Assembly (NCBI GenBank): GCA_021521415.1
Contig: JAIQDT010007686.1
Location: 1 to 64,000 of the forward strand
DNA: 64,000 bases
DNA from: Bidens hawaiensis
Lineage: Eukaryota > Streptophyta > Magnoliopsida > Asterales > Asteraceae
Reading direction: 5' to 3'
Shown here piece by piece: positions 46,088 to 58,950 of this stretch. The stretch's first letter is position 1. Each line of letters begins with the position of its first letter. Made by a program: the position numbers and the translations under genes. The notes below the pieces were generated by a model that made no database searches, had not been told where the DNA came from, and saw nothing but the letters and a program-made list of their open reading frames with translations.

Positions 46088-46690
46088 TTAAAGATTCTGA
46101 TTATTGTTCATTTGAAAACCTTGATTCTGAGGCACCCCTTGATTAAGATTATTCATTTGAGGCTGAAAGTTGTTGAAGTTGGGATTGTAGTTGTTGTTGG
46201 GATTGAAGTTGTTGTTGAAGTTTTGGTTGTTGTTTCTTTGCTGATTCTGCTGATATTGCTGCTGACCTCTTGGTTGTTGATTTTGGAATTGATTCATCTG
46301 ATAATTCCTTGGCAAGTTGCATTCTCTTGCAAAATGTCCTGGCTGTTGGCAATTGTAGCAGATTGCCTTTGACTTGTCAAATCCAATCCTCTCATTTGGA
46401 CCAAAAACCAGAGATCTGCCAGTTCTATTATACAACCTCTTACTTCTCAAAGCTAACATGGCAGCTTGCCACTTCAAATCCATGTCTTCTAAATCATCTG
46501 CATTAATTTGCTCTAAATCATCTTGTACCACACTTGTGTGAATTAGACTCTTTGCAAAAAATGCATTATAAGAATCAGTAAACATAGACAGCAATGCCTG
46601 TGTTTCATTGCTTTGACCATTTCCACAACTAGAGTGATGTACATTCCCGCTTGCCATTGAGGCAGTATCAGTGTAATCAATCAGTTGCAC
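46088..46690 (-). pseudogene. C2 gag C-terminal part with zinc knuckle
   Basis: Contains ALLSMFTDSYNAFFAKS, a region with MDLKWQAAMLALRSKRLYNR, and a CCHC knuckle CYNCQQPGHFAREC that binds RNA. A very Asn/Gln-rich tail with MNN/NFNNN repeats follows. The frame is continuous with the upstream gag part apart from a TAA at 46796. Confidence 0.9.
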
Positions 46691-46795
46691 ATTGAATCTC
46701 TGTTGATTTCCTTGATTACTTGTGCTACCACCAATAAAAGACTTTGAAGTATCAACATTGTGCTCAACTGGTTCTTCAATAATGGGAATTTGTTT

Positions 46796-47288
46796 TTAAT
46801 TCTTGGTAGTCAAATTTCCCATGGGTGCAATCAATGCATTTGAAACATTGAAGCAGGGTCTTTCTTCTTTAATCATTTCATTCTCTATCATCTCTAGTTC
46901 TGCTGCCTGAAGGAAGCATACTACATCATCCAATTTCAAGTCATTGAAATTATGCTTCTGAAGGATGAACTTGCAAGCAGTATACCATTCCTTTGGCATT
47001 GAGTTGAGTAACTTTGTGTTTAAATCAAAGTCAGTCATGACATAATCAGTTGTCCTCAACTCATTCACAATACCTAGAAAGCGTTCTATTATTGATTTCA
47101 ACATTTCTCTTTCCTTATACTTGAACCTTTCCAACTGTTGCTTCAATTTTTGCTTCTTTATGTTCTTCAGCTCAGTATCCCCTTCATACATCTCAAGGAT
47201 GGCATCATACATTTGCTTGGCAGTTGTGTGATGTGCCACCTTGGTTAAAATCTCCCAAGACAGTCCTAGCTTAATCATAGCTAAGGCC
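46796..47288 (-). pseudogene. C2 gag core (UBN2 type), N-terminus lost
   Basis: GLSWEILTKVAHHTTAKQMY, LEMYEGDTELKNIKKQKLKQ, FKYKEREMLKSIIERFLGIV, LLNSMPKEWYTACKFIL and LDDVVCFLQAAELEM are the copia UBN2 capsid domain. The first part of gag is missing. Codons above 47288 come from hAT-derived DNA, so any longer ORF starting there is a chimera. Confidence 0.88.
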
Positions 47289-49791
47289 CTAATCGGGTTA
47301 TTCGGGTTAACCCGAAACCCGACTTTTTCTAAAAAATGAACCCGAAACCCGACCCTATTAACAATTCTGGTTATTCGGGTTGTCCCGAATAACCCGATTA
47401 ATACTTTTTGACCCGATTTAACACGACCCAAATTTGCTTATTCGGGTTCGGGTCGGGTCGGGTTAATCGGGTTCGGGTATTTTGGACACCCCTAATTCTA
47501 ATAATACTTTTTTTTATAATCAATCTGTTATTTTTGGACATTATTAGTTGAATACAATTTATTTTTTTAATTTATAATATTAAATATATAATTATTCTAA
47601 TAATAGTATTTTTTTTATAATTTATAATCAATATGTTATTTTTGAAGATTTATATTTACAATAAACCGGTTTATTATATTCAAACTTAATATTCTCTACG
47701 TTTATAATATCTAATCACATAATCATCTAACATCTAATCTAACAATACTATTAAAGCAAAACCTATTGTCCACTTGTCATTCAACTAGTCTCTCCACATC
47801 AATTGTCCACATGTAATTCAACTAGCCTCTCCACGTCAATGCCACATCATTGCCAAGTCATCTATTTCCTTTCCTATTATTGGCAAATCATCTCACACAC
47901 TATATTTAAACCTTAAGATTTTCCACCCTAGTCATTTTAATCTCTCTCTCTCTCTCTCTCTCTCTCAGCTTACTAATTCCACCATCCACCATCTTCTATA
48001 TTCCGGTAATGTAGATTGGGATTAACCGTTTTCCAGAAAGGTTATATATTATACTCTAATGGTCAACAATATTATATGATTTTTCGGCAAGGTTTTATCT
48101 TTTTCAGGTAAGGTTTTCTGATATGGTTTTATATTTATTATATAATCAGTTGATTAAAATTATATAACTATAAATAATGATATTATATTTTGCCAACTTC
48201 AAAACAATTTATACTTTTTATATATGTAAATCGTTTGAATATAAGTTTTTGCAATAAATGTTGACCACTAATTAATTTATTAGTTATGACGTCTTTGACC
48301 ATAACACTTTCTTTGTTTTACAAATACAATTATTTGATAAATATTTATGAACATTATCTCCATGTGCTAGCTAAAATTAATCAAATAGAAAAGAGTTTAA
48401 TACAAATTTTATAACCAATAATGTCTATATAAACGTAGGAATGAATGAATACATACCAATTATGTAACATTCGTCAATTTTCGGACCCGAAAACCCGACT
48501 CGTTTAATTTTTTTAGTTATTCAATATAAATAGTTATAGCTTTGAGCATCATGCAAATTCAATCCTAAACTATCAAAATAACCACTTTTGAACCGTCAAC
48601 CAAAGTGCCAGGTCCCCGATTTGAGATGGATCTTACTTAAATCATGTCATAATTCACACATGTAAATGTGTTGACAAGAGAGTTAATGACGGGTTGCTAT
48701 ATTTAGAAAGATTACCGTTTGTTAAAGGCGGAATCAATAACAAACATACGGTTGCTAAATTAGTATTCAAAGGCAATCAACACAAACAAGAATCTACTCA
48801 AAAGATTTCCATTTATATAATATCAATCTTACAAAGTGGATAATCGTTTTAGGGTTTCTTGAAAGACAGCCATCACACACACATATTCTTTCTTAATAAA
48901 TGTGGTTGTCTGCCTTGTTGTGTGTGTGTCTTGTCCTCTTTTAGGTGTGCCCTAAATTATTCTATTTATAGACCTGACACCTATGAACAGCTGTCATTCC
49001 TTCTAGAGACCCTATCCGATAATACATATTCAAATTACATATTCAGAAATATTCTAAGTGTAAAAAAAGTCTTCCGGGTAGGCTTTGCATCAATCTTGTC
49101 TTTCAGAGTATGCTCGGCCATCCTTCATAGCTTGGTAACATAGAAGTGTGCTCGGGATCAGTTTCCGGGTAGACTTTACTTGAAGAGTATTTTACCAAGT
49201 AAAATACTCACCGGGTAGACTTCAATCTTCTTGGCTTTATCATACTTTGCCCGACAAATCCTTACGAGCAACCTTGTTCTTCAATGGTCCTATCAACTCC
49301 TTGCCTGGAATAAGCTTATTAGCAAAGTGTGCTTGGAGGCACTTTACCTTGCTAGAGTTGAATCCTGCCCGATGATACTTGTGATACTTCTTAAACACTA
49401 GGCATACCCTGACTATCTTTATTAATGAATACCTTGCTCGATCTCCAACTACTTGGTTTCTTGAGCTTGGTTAGCCTAAAGCTTACTCGGAAGTGAACTT
49501 TACTTGGCTATGAAGAACAAACCTGCTTGATAAATTGATCCTTGCCCGGACTTGCATATATTAGTGAACCATACCCGGTAACGTACTAATTAGCAAACCC
49601 TGCTTGGACAATCACTAAAGAAGAATTAGTGAAGATAACCTTGCGCGATAGACAAAATATCATGCCCGGCGAAGTAAAAGCATGCTCGGAGGTCTAAGGT
49701 GTGCCCGGATCCATACTTAGCGAATTCTGAGGAGGTTCAGAAGATTCCAATCTTCCATCTGATCAGTTTTGTGTCAAATCTTGACTCAACA
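47289..49791. repeat. Copy 2 of 2.5-kb duplicated block
   Basis: It repeats 31517-34034. The join with C2 gag falls inside the hAT element at a short CTAA-type microhomology. Contains (CT)n at 47942-47967. Confidence 0.9.
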
Positions 49792-51702
49792 TAAAGACAA
49801 GGAACAACCTGCAAAAAAATATCCAAAATGTTTCCCTCCTCATTCTCCCTCTCACCGCCGACGCCATACCCCCCCCCCCTTTTACATGTTCCTCAATTTC
49901 CGACCAAATTGATCTTGTCAAATCAATTGCTTACCTTAAATGCGTTATACCGACAGTTTAATTGTAGAAACATATAACAATTGACAACTAACATACCAAA
50001 ATAACGAACCGCGACTGGCCTCGTCCCTAAAACCCTATATAAACTCGTTTATGATTCAATTAAAACCTACCACACAACCTCTGCATCACCACAACCTAAA
50101 CCCCTAAGTCAAATAACCTCTAAACTGTTGTTACAGTTGATTCCACAATCAAGCTTGAGCCGCTAGCCCTAGTTAGCCGTCCACCCCCAATTCGTTAAGA
50201 ATCGAGGTAACATGTTCACGCATAATGTTCGTTTATGTGCGATTAACAGAAACCCCAATACAATTTCAACAATCAAACACCAACTGAACCAATTAAAGAT
50301 CTAGGGTTTATTTGTTGAATGAGGGTTTTCTGGTTAACTGGTAATATATAAACAAACTGATGTTTATAACAAATCAACACACCAGCCCAATGGCTGGTGC
50401 GTGATCTGTTAATACCTTGGAACCGGTCCAGGCGCGGGATCAAGCACCCCTGGACCCGGTTTTTGTATTTATTTTTCTATTATTGTTTTTCCTTTATTAT
50501 ACTTATTAATGTTTATAAATATCAAGCAATAAATATTATTTTTCTTAAAACCGAACCTCTAAGTCTCACGAAACCCGGTTCTTTGTTATTTAATTATTTT
50601 TAAAAGACTTTTAATCAATTTCTTGTATATTATTAACATACCGAACCTCTAGGCTTGTCGCTTTTCTTCATAAAATCTGTTATATATGTAAGGATAACTC
50701 GTTTAATAATACAAATTGTTTTCATTTTTCATGTACGTATTAATTTTTCCAACTTTGATATCACTTTATAAACATTTATTAACGTAAAGAAAGCAAATAA
50801 TAATCATAATAATAATAACAATAATGATAATGACGTGAATGACAATAATCACAACAACCATAATAAATATGACACTAAGACTAAAAACCCTATCAAATGC
50901 TATATCTGTCATACGCCTTGTTATTATTTCTTTAATCTTAATTAATGATATTAATATTAACTAGGAATATTTGTCGGTGAACCTCGAGGAGCTTGACCGT
51001 TTTCCATCATAGCCTTTTCTTTTATTATCTCGTCCTCGTATATCCAACGCTATAAGGTGAGTTTACATATCCCCCTTTTTCATCTTTTAAGTTTTGGGGG
51101 TGGCATGTATACCCTATTTACATTACACATTTTTATTTCCACATCTATTCAAAACACAATTCAATATATGTTTATGTGTGACTATTGCATGCTCTATGAT
51201 AATGCTCTATGTGCTTAATTGTTTATTTTATGTTTGGTGGTTGGTATCTCATCCTCATCTATCCTCATCTAGTATGATCATACATTTACCCAAGTACATT
51301 AATTTCGTATCAATAAAAACGGGTCCACATCTATTTAGTTATTTACATTTTCATAGAAATAGTAATACTCATCATTTACATATGAATTGTGGTTTTTATC
51401 TATATATGTATCTCAACTAAAACTTATGTATTCTCACCAACATTCGTGTTGACAAACTCCATTTTTATACATGCTACAGGTACAAGTAATTTACATTGAT
51501 CAAGATTGAAGATATTAGTTTTACCATAGGTTATTTATTCAAACAATAAATATGATGTAATTGTTCTGTTTATTGAACTTTTGTACTTGTTTTGATATTA
51601 ATGAATTAATTAATTATTGTCACTTTAATTAGTGTCTTTCGAGCTACTGTCCAATTAATACGTTACACCCCGGCATGTTCCACCTTTGGTCGGGGTGTGA
51701 CA
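48463..51702 (+). repeat. G2 5' LTR with inserted solo LTR
   Basis: Without the 48606-49791 insertion and its duplicated CAAAG/TAAAG, the LTR is about 2.05 kb, matching the 3' LTR. It carries a poly-C run near 49868, an AAT-rich tract (50795-50880) and an intron-like block AAG/GTGAGT (51057) to GCTACAG (51479), 423 bp. Confidence 0.9.
48606..49791 (-). mobile_element. Solo C2 LTR in G2 5' LTR
   Basis: 1186 bp, TGTTGAGTCAAG...CCTGGCA in minus orientation. It is flanked by CAAAG (48601-48605) and TAAAG (49792-49796), a 5-bp duplication with one mismatch. The same insertion point is used by the C2 3' LTR in copy 1. Confidence 0.88.
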
Positions 51703-51718
51703 GATTGGTATCAGAGCC
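51703..51718 (+). other. G2 primer binding site
   Basis: TGGTATCAGAGCC at 51706-51718, complementary to initiator tRNA-Met, three bases after the LTR. Confidence 0.9.
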
Positions 51719-52462
51719 GAAGGCTATAAGATAGGTGGTTAGATATAATGACCTATTAGCATTCTTAGGGTCCCTATACGTGATATGTCTTTACGTGTTT
51801 GCACCCTGAATTATATTATTGATTGCAGTAGGTTAAATAGTATTTGATGATTTAGTATTATTCTTGTACACAAAATCACGCACTTAATTCTAGGCTATGC
51901 CTCATTCTCAAAATTGTTTTCAAAAATTTAGGACGATTTAAAAAAATATGGGAAATTCCTTAACAATACCCGTCTTTTCACTCCGCTCTCCTTGAGGATG
52001 ATTCGTGGGACAGATATGTAGTAACTGTAAGAGGGACGCACTTGTTTACCGAACCCTTGACAACGAGGCTTGCGAGCCTAAGGAAGTGCAATGCGCATAA
52101 ATCTCAATCAACCGCGAGACCTGGTTGTCTTCCTTCAGTGTTCGGTAAGGGTGTGCAACTTATTAGGCCAAAGCATATCACACCAAACGTACCCGAATCT
52201 GCTACCCTCATTGTATCAAACGTGATCATGTGATGATCACACTCTTAAATCAACGATGAGAATTTTGTTAAAAATTTTTTTTTATTTTGTTAAGAATGAA
52301 TTTTTTTTCAAATTATCAATTTCATCAATACTCTAAGTTAAGGTTATTAAAATTTTATCTTGTATTCTCATGAATTTTCACAAAACTCGAAATTTCACAT
52401 AGTTATACAACTTTCCTTTTTTTCCAAAACATAATAAACTTTTCACGTGTCGTCATTGTAGC
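51719..52462 (+). other. G2 untranslated leader
   Basis: No gene. ATGTAGTAACTGTAAG at 52016-52031 and the following block up to about 52240 are conserved with the G1 leader. Confidence 0.6.
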
Positions 52463-53832
52463 ATGTCTTCTTCCCGCCTTATCAACCGTAACCGTCGCAC
52501 CGGCAACTTGGGCCGTAGCATGTCATCCCGCATCGCTAAGGGAATCGTGGAAGACCTCCCAACAATAATCTCCCAACTCCAAACTATGAATGCTTCTTCA
52601 TCATCCACAACTCCGAACACAATTGCTTACCCCCTCAAACAATTCAAGAGTGCTAACCTGCCCGAATACTTCGGTATCGACGGTGCTACCATTCTCCTCC
52701 AATGGTTCGAAGAAATGGAAAGCATATTCCTCCATTGTGAATGTCCTGGGACAAGAAAATCACTTACGCCTCGAGCATGCTCAAAAAGAATGCCCTCAAT
52801 TGGTGGAACGGTGAGAAGCGCACGCTTGGCGCCGAGGTTGCCTTGGCCTTGCCATGGGATGACCTCAAGAAACTCATGCTCAAGAAGTTTTGCCCAAAAC
52901 ATGAGCTTCGGAAGTTGGAAGAGGAGTTTTGGAATTTGAAACAAGAAAGTGGAAATGATGCCATCTACAACGATCGTTTCCATGAACTGAGCCTTCTCAT
53001 CCCTCACATGGTCACTCCTCTTGAACGTTCAATCGACAAGTACATCTCGGGTTTGCCTATGCAAATCCAAGATTCCGTCCTAAGTCATGAACCTCAAACC
53101 CTCCATGATGCCATCACCTTAGCCGGTATCCTCACCGAAAACCACATTAAGATCGGGACCTTGAAGCGGAAAAATTCCAAGAAGCCCAATGATAAGTCTA
53201 CATCCGAGCCCACCGAAGAACCCAAGCCCGAATCTCCCAAACCCGAGTCTTCTAAGCCCGAATCCTTCAAGCACAGCAACTCTCCTCATTACTGCAACAA
53301 TAAAAGAAAGTCCAATTCCCAAAACTATGTATTAGCCCAATCACAAGCCCAACCCACCAAGAAACCCTACACAGGACCCCACCCATTATGTGATACGTGT
53401 AACTTTCATCATTCTCCTAACCTCAAGTGTCGACAATGCACCCATTGCAATCGATTTGGTCACCTCTTTACCACATGTTGTGAACGCAACCAACTTTTGA
53501 TGCAACCATTTACCTCACCTCTTACCCAACCCTTACCTTATGCTCACCCGATTACTCAAGCTCCCTCAACTATTAGAGTTTGTTACAATTGTGGAGACCC
53601 TAGTTATTTTCGCAATGCACGTCCAAGACTCGCACACATGAACCAAATTCAATCCTACCCAACTCAAACCACTCAATATCAAACTTACCAAGCCCAAGTA
53701 AATCAACTTCAACCAATCCAAGCTCAATCCATCCAAGCAATTCAAGCCCAACCCATTCAACCAATTCAAGTCAACCAAATCTCAATCAACCAACCTCAAG
53801 TTAACCAAGCCACTCAAGGTACTCAAGGATAA
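52463..53832 (+). pseudogene. Gypsy gag of G2, one frameshift
   Basis: MSSSRLINRNRRTG begins a basic N-terminus. ANLPEYFGIDGATILLQWFE opens the Retrotrans_gag domain. Near 52749 a one-base loss shifts the frame. It continues with KNALNWWNGEKRTLGAE, LPWDDLKKLMLKKFCP, LRKLEEEFWNLKQESGN and DKYISGLPMQIQDSVL. A Ser/Pro/Lys linker follows, with a KPES repeat, then a good CCHC knuckle (CTHCNRFGHLFTTC). A second knuckle is damaged (CYNCGDPSYFRNAR, with His and last Cys replaced). The protein ends in a Gln-rich tail at 53832 with no protease after it. The capsid part would have needed protease from an autonomous relative. Confidence 0.88.
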
Positions 53833-54584
53833 GTGTGTTACATCAACGGTTCCCAAGTTTAAGCCTAACCCTTTATGAAGACATGCTACGCATAAGACAT
53901 TTTTTTTTATTTAGTTTTTTTTTTTATTTAAACCTATGTATTAACTTCATTAAATCTCCAGTTTTGTTATGAATGAAAATTATGGTTATTTATAATGGTA
54001 TTCAATCTCTCATTTACTCATATCTTGTCGACTATTGCACTATTTATTGCTACACAGATTAGTATCATGATTTAAGTGGTCTATGACTAGTTGTTTACCT
54101 GGACTATGTGCATGGCTATGCACATGATTATCTAATGGCACCTTATTGGTATAATGAACTACCTATGACCGATTACTACAAACGTTTTGGAAATTGGGAC
54201 TATGAACATGTGTTGTACATAGTTATCTAATAGGAGTCACATGTACAAATTTTATTTTGATATTTTAATACATGGCTACCCAAACCCTCCAAACTCACCT
54301 CATTCTCACGGTACCCTTTCCTCATCCGATTTTATAATCTTGATTTCAAGCCTCATATGTTATTATATTTCTCTAATCACGTGATTCGTTTGATATGTGA
54401 ACCAAACTATGTGAATGCTTGTTCGTAAACTTTGTTGTCATTCTAACTATTTCTATTTCAAAAAAAAAATTCCCTCTATCTAATTATTTAATTTAGTTAC
54501 TATTACTTTTGACGATTAACTTAGTAATATCGTTTAATTTTGCAAAAAAATTTTCTAGCTATTTATGCTAATCAAAATTCACTG

Positions 54585-54625
<41 letters not shown>

Positions 54626-55071
54626 TTGCTCTTGCTCAGATAGTTTCATTTATTTATCGACTTAAAAAGTTTTTTTCATTTACCTTGTTTTTCGAACCCG
54701 CACAACGGGACGAACCATGTGCATCATGCGACGATCTAAATAATTATGAGTGCACACATAATTATCGAAATCCTCGCATGAAACTCACGGTGAATACGGT
54801 TGTGTGTCATAACTCGGAACCCAAGGTGACTTTGGCTAACGCTACAAATATCGATGTGATAAGGGCATGGTGGATACACCGCTGGTACATCCTATATATA
54901 AGTGTCCTTATCATGCCTTCCGTTTGTAGCGTTATTTGGGTCACCTGAAGATCTGTGTTATTTTTTTTATATATATAAAAAAATCATTTCTTTCTTAGAC
55001 CCATACTTTCTTTCTTTATGTTATGATTTTTCTATAATTTCGGGACGGAATTTTCAAAAAGTTGTATATAC
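53833..55071 (+). other. G2 3' interior, non-coding
   Basis: AT-rich, with (TTA)n at 54590-54626. A conserved 3' block (54730-54930; CATGCGACGATCTAAA, AAGGGCATGGTGGATACACC) is shared with G1 18395-18600. CGGGACGGAATT (55041-55052) shortly before the LTR probably marks the plus-strand primer region. Confidence 0.6.
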
Positions 55072-57100
55072 TGTAACATTCGTTAATTTTCGGACCCGAA
55101 AACCCGACTCGTTTAATTTTTTTAGTTATTCAATATAAATAATTATAGCTTTGAGCATCATGCAAATTCAATCCTAAACTATCAAAATAACCACTTTTGA
55201 ACCATCAACCAAAGATAAGGACAAACCTGCAAAATAATATCCAAAATTTTTCCCTCCTCCTTCTCCCTCTCACTGCCGAAGCAATACCCCCCCCCCCTTT
55301 TGCTTGTTCCTCAATTTTCGAGCAAATAGATCTTGTCAAATCAATTGCTTACCTTAAACGCGTTACACCGACAGTTTAATTGTAGAAACATATGACAATT
55401 CACAGCTAACATACCAAAAAACGAACCGTGGCTGGCCTCGTCCCTACAACCCTATATAAACTCATTTAAGATTCAATTAAAACCTACCACACAACCTCTG
55501 CATCACTACAGCCTAAACCCCTAAGTCAAATAACCTCTAAACTGTTGTTACAGTTGATTCCACAATCAAGCTTGAGCCGCTAGCCCTAGTTAGCCGTCCA
55601 CCCCCAATTCGTTAACAATCGAGGTAACATGTTCATGCATAATGTTCGTTTATGTGCGAGTAACAGAAACCCCAATACAATTTCAACAATCAAACACCAA
55701 TTGAACCAATTAAAGATCTAGGGTTTATTTGTTGAATGAGGGTTTTCTGGTTAACTGGTAATATATAAACAAACTGATGTTTATAACAAATTAACACACC
55801 AGCCCAATGGCTGGTGCGTGATCTATTAACACCTTGGAACCGGTCCAGGCGCGGGTTCAAGCCCACCTGGACCCGGTTTTTGTATTTATTTTTCTATTAT
55901 TGTTTTTCCTTTATTATACTTATTAATGTTTATAAATATCAAGCAATAAATATTATTATTCTTAAAACCGAACCTCTAAGTCTCACGAAACCTGGTTCTT
56001 TGTTATTTAATTTTTTTAGAAGACTTTTAATCAATTTCTTGTATATTATTAACATACCGAACCTCTAGACTTGTCGCTTTTCTTCATAAAATCTGTTATA
56101 TATGTAATGCTAACTCGTTTAATAATACAAATTGTTTTCATTTTTCATGTACGTATTAATTTTTCCAACTTTGATATCACTTTATAAACTTTTATTAACG
56201 TAAAGAAAGCAAATAATAATCATAATAATAATAACAATAATGATAATGACTTGAATGATAATAATCACAACAACCATAATAAAAACCCTATCAAATCCCA
56301 TATCTGTCATACGCCTTGTTATTATTTCTTTAATCTTAATTAATGATATTAATATTAAATAGGAATATTTGTCGGTGAACCTCGAGGAGCTTGACCGTTT
56401 TCCATCATAGCCTTTTCTTTTATTATATCGTCCTCGTATATCCTACGTTATAAGGTGAGTTTACATATCCCCCTTTTTCTCTTTTTAAGTTTTGGGGGTG
56501 GCATGTATACCCTATTTACATTACACATTTTGGTTTCCACATCTATTCAAAACACAATTCAATATATGTTTATGTGTGACTATTGCATGCTCTATGATAA
56601 TGCTCTATGTGCTTAATTGTTTATTTTATGTTTGGTGGTTGGTATCCCATCCTCATATATCCTCATCTAGTATGATCATACATTTACCCAAGTACATTGA
56701 TTTCGTATCAATAAGAACGGGTCCACATCTATTTAGTTGTTTACATTTTCATAGAAATAGTAATAATCATCATTTACATATGAATTGTGGTTTTTATCTA
56801 TATATGTATCTCAACTAAAACTTATGTATTCTCACCAACATTCGTGTTGACAAACTCTATTTTTATTCATGCTACAGGTACAAGTAATTTACATTGATCA
56901 AGATTGAAGATATTAGCTTTACCATAGGTTATTTATTCAAACAATAAATATGATGTAATTGTTCTGTTTATTGAACTTGTGTACTTGTTTTGATATTAAT
57001 GAATTAAATAATTATTGTCACTTTAATTAGTGTCTTTCGAGCTACTGTCCAATCAATAAGTTACGTCCCGGCATGTTCCGCCTTTGGTCGGGGTGTGACA
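55072..57100 (+). repeat. G2 3' LTR
   Basis: 2029 bp, TGTAACATTCGTTAATTTTC...GGGGTGTGACA. It has a poly-C run near 55285 and an intron-like block opening AAG/GTGAGTTTACAT near 56455 and closing GCTACAG near 56876. Confidence 0.92.
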
Positions 57101-57165
57101 AATTACGTTGTGCTGTTAGATAAATTTATAAATGTTACTTCTATGTTTTACTTGCATATTATATA

Positions 57166-58364
57166 TCTATACATACTATTAAAGCAAGGAACAATTTTCA
57201 CATGTCACTATTCTAGGGTGTCCATATAGGATGCCACATCATTGTCATGTCACCCATTACCTTTCTTAAGCATTCCAACTCATCCACTAACCTATATTTA
57301 AATCATAGCATTTCTTAATTTTTTTACCATATTCAACATTTTCTCTCTTTCACCTATTAATATATTCCGGCGAATATCATTCAACATTTGTATCAATTTT
57401 CCAGTAAGTTTGTATTTTATAATAAACTTCCTACTGTTTATCTATTTTTTCCGGCAATCTTTTTTTTCCGGTTATTGTTTCTGCTAACCTTTTTATGTTT
57501 ATTCTCATTGTTAACTGATTTTATTAAAATCAGTTTAGGTTGTAAATCATAAACGGCCATGAAGGTGATATGTGGATGTTTTACGTTTTTCTGGTAAGTA
57601 TTTTCGGCAAGATTTTCCGTTAAAAATCTTTTCCGCCTATGTTTTATACCTATAACAATGGTTGTTTTACATTATTTCAGGTTATTTACCCTTTTAATTT
57701 GCTGAGGATTTCATTCTAGTTTGTTAATCAAAATCTTATATTCCATTGTTACGTTTTTCCGGTAAGTATTTCCGGTAAGTTTTTTCGGTAACATTTTCCG
57801 TATATCAATATTAATATTCTTTTTTATTATTTCATGTAACATTTCCGATAACATTTTCTGGTGAGTGTCACAGCTTATACAATCTTTTTTTCGGTAACAT
57901 CTTTAAATTTCGTTTTTCCGTTAACACCTTTAAAATTTTCCTATTATTATTTATAATTAAAATAATCCATAATATCAAAATTAATATTCTTTTTTATTAT
58001 TTCAGGTAATTGCCGACTCATATAATTTAATTTCACGGAATGATTATGAGTTTATAGTATGTATAGATTTTAATTTTAATATTGATGTATATTTTATTTT
58101 GTTGTTTTGTTAATATTCATGTATATTCATCTTATTGTATTTACAAAAAATAAAATACCATTGTATATTGGAGATCCAAGATAAGTTTGATCTATATTTT
58201 TTTTCCGGCGTGTTGTAATCTATTCGATATGAATTATCTCATTAATACCAATTTATTTTGTTTGACTTTCCTTATTGTTTTAAATAACTTCAATAACATA
58301 AATATTGTAATTTAATTATCTCATTAAAACATTTTATATTCTTTGACTTTCTTTAATTGATAAA
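57166..58364 (+). mobile_element. Helitron-like start and TTTTCCGGTAAG-rich body
   Basis: A/TCTATACATACTATTAAAGC begins the segment, related to 29415 and 31962. From 57360 to 57960 about a dozen TTTTCCGGTAAGT/TTTTCGGTAACA-type words recur. No ORF. It is interrupted at 58365 by the C3 LTR, so the end is unseen. Confidence 0.4.
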
Positions 58365-58766
58365 TGTAGGTTCCTAGCCGGATCTACACGGAAGTATCTC
58401 GTTCTACGTAGGTGCGGAATTACTAAGTAAGACGATACGAGCGTTAGATGCGATATACGTTAAAACCAAGCACAAATACACGTTACAATACTCAAAAGAC
58501 ACGTTGTATTGCAACACTTAACACGTGATGTTCAAATCACAATTACACGTACTAGCCAAAAACTATACAAAACAACCCGTAAGCCAAACATATATAGTTA
58601 TCGACAACTTCGCCTAACAGACTAGGCGAAGTTGTCAATAACTTCGCTTGTCCACAAGTTCGCTTATATTAGGCGAACTTGTGAGACAACCTTTACAAAC
58701 AAAAACAAAACAAACTAACACAATTACAGACACTAGATACTGAACTACTGACATAATGCACCAACA
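58365..58766 (-). repeat. C3 3' LTR
   Basis: 402 bp in minus orientation, TGTTGGTGCATTATG...GGAACCTACA. It includes a perfect 14-bp hairpin GACAACTTCGCCTA (58603-58616) with its complement (58623-58636). A second 10-bp one, ACAAGTTCGC, is at 58654-58663 with its complement at 58673-58682. A TATATAT stretch lies at about 58590, just downstream in element sense. Confidence 0.85.
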
Positions 58767-58779
58767 GACTCCCCCTTGG
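58767..58779 (-). other. C3 polypurine tract
   Basis: Minus strand CCAAGGGGGAGTC directly before TGTTGGTGC. Confidence 0.85.
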
Positions 58780-58950
58780 TAGTAGCTTCATATCTCTATC
58801 TTCAATCACTTGTCTTGTAATCCCAAAATCTTGTCTCTCCCTTCATCAAGCATGAACTCCCTGTCTTACACAGACAGAGACAACTCTCTGGTATTTCTTG
58901 GCTTCTTCTTTCCATGCAGGAATATAGAATATCTTTTTCTCGTTCAGCAC

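Larger units (their letters stand above)
32848..47288 (-). mobile_element. SIRE-like Ty1/copia element C2, minus strand, 5' end lost
   Basis: From high to low coordinates: truncated gag, zinc knuckle, protease, integrase, RT, RNase H, a 3.5-kb spacer, ORF3, a polypurine tract and the 3' LTR. The order protease-integrase-RT is diagnostic of copia. The 5' LTR, primer site and gag start are absent. At 47288/47289 gag is joined to a copy of the flanking hAT element. Frames are mostly preserved but carry many single stops and several paired frameshifts. Confidence 0.92.
48463..57100 (+). mobile_element. Gag-only non-autonomous Ty3/gypsy element G2
   Basis: The 5' LTR is 48463-51702 (including a 1.19-kb solo C2 LTR insertion) and the 3' LTR is 55072-57100 (2029 bp). 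The target-site duplication AATTA is at 48458-48462 and 57101-57105. LTRs start TGTAACATTCG and end GGGTGTGACA. The interior is 3.37 kb: a tRNA-iMet primer site, a leader, a broken gag and a non-coding 3' part. Protease, RT and integrase are absent. It is related to G1 by leader, gag and 3' block. Confidence 0.92.

Noticed and set aside
46796..47431. Gag starting at the upstream ATG (47431)
   Set aside because: Codons above 47288 are hAT-derived; the start is an accident of the junction.
54590..54626. Possible functional element in G2 interior
   Set aside because: Plain (TTA)n microsatellite.
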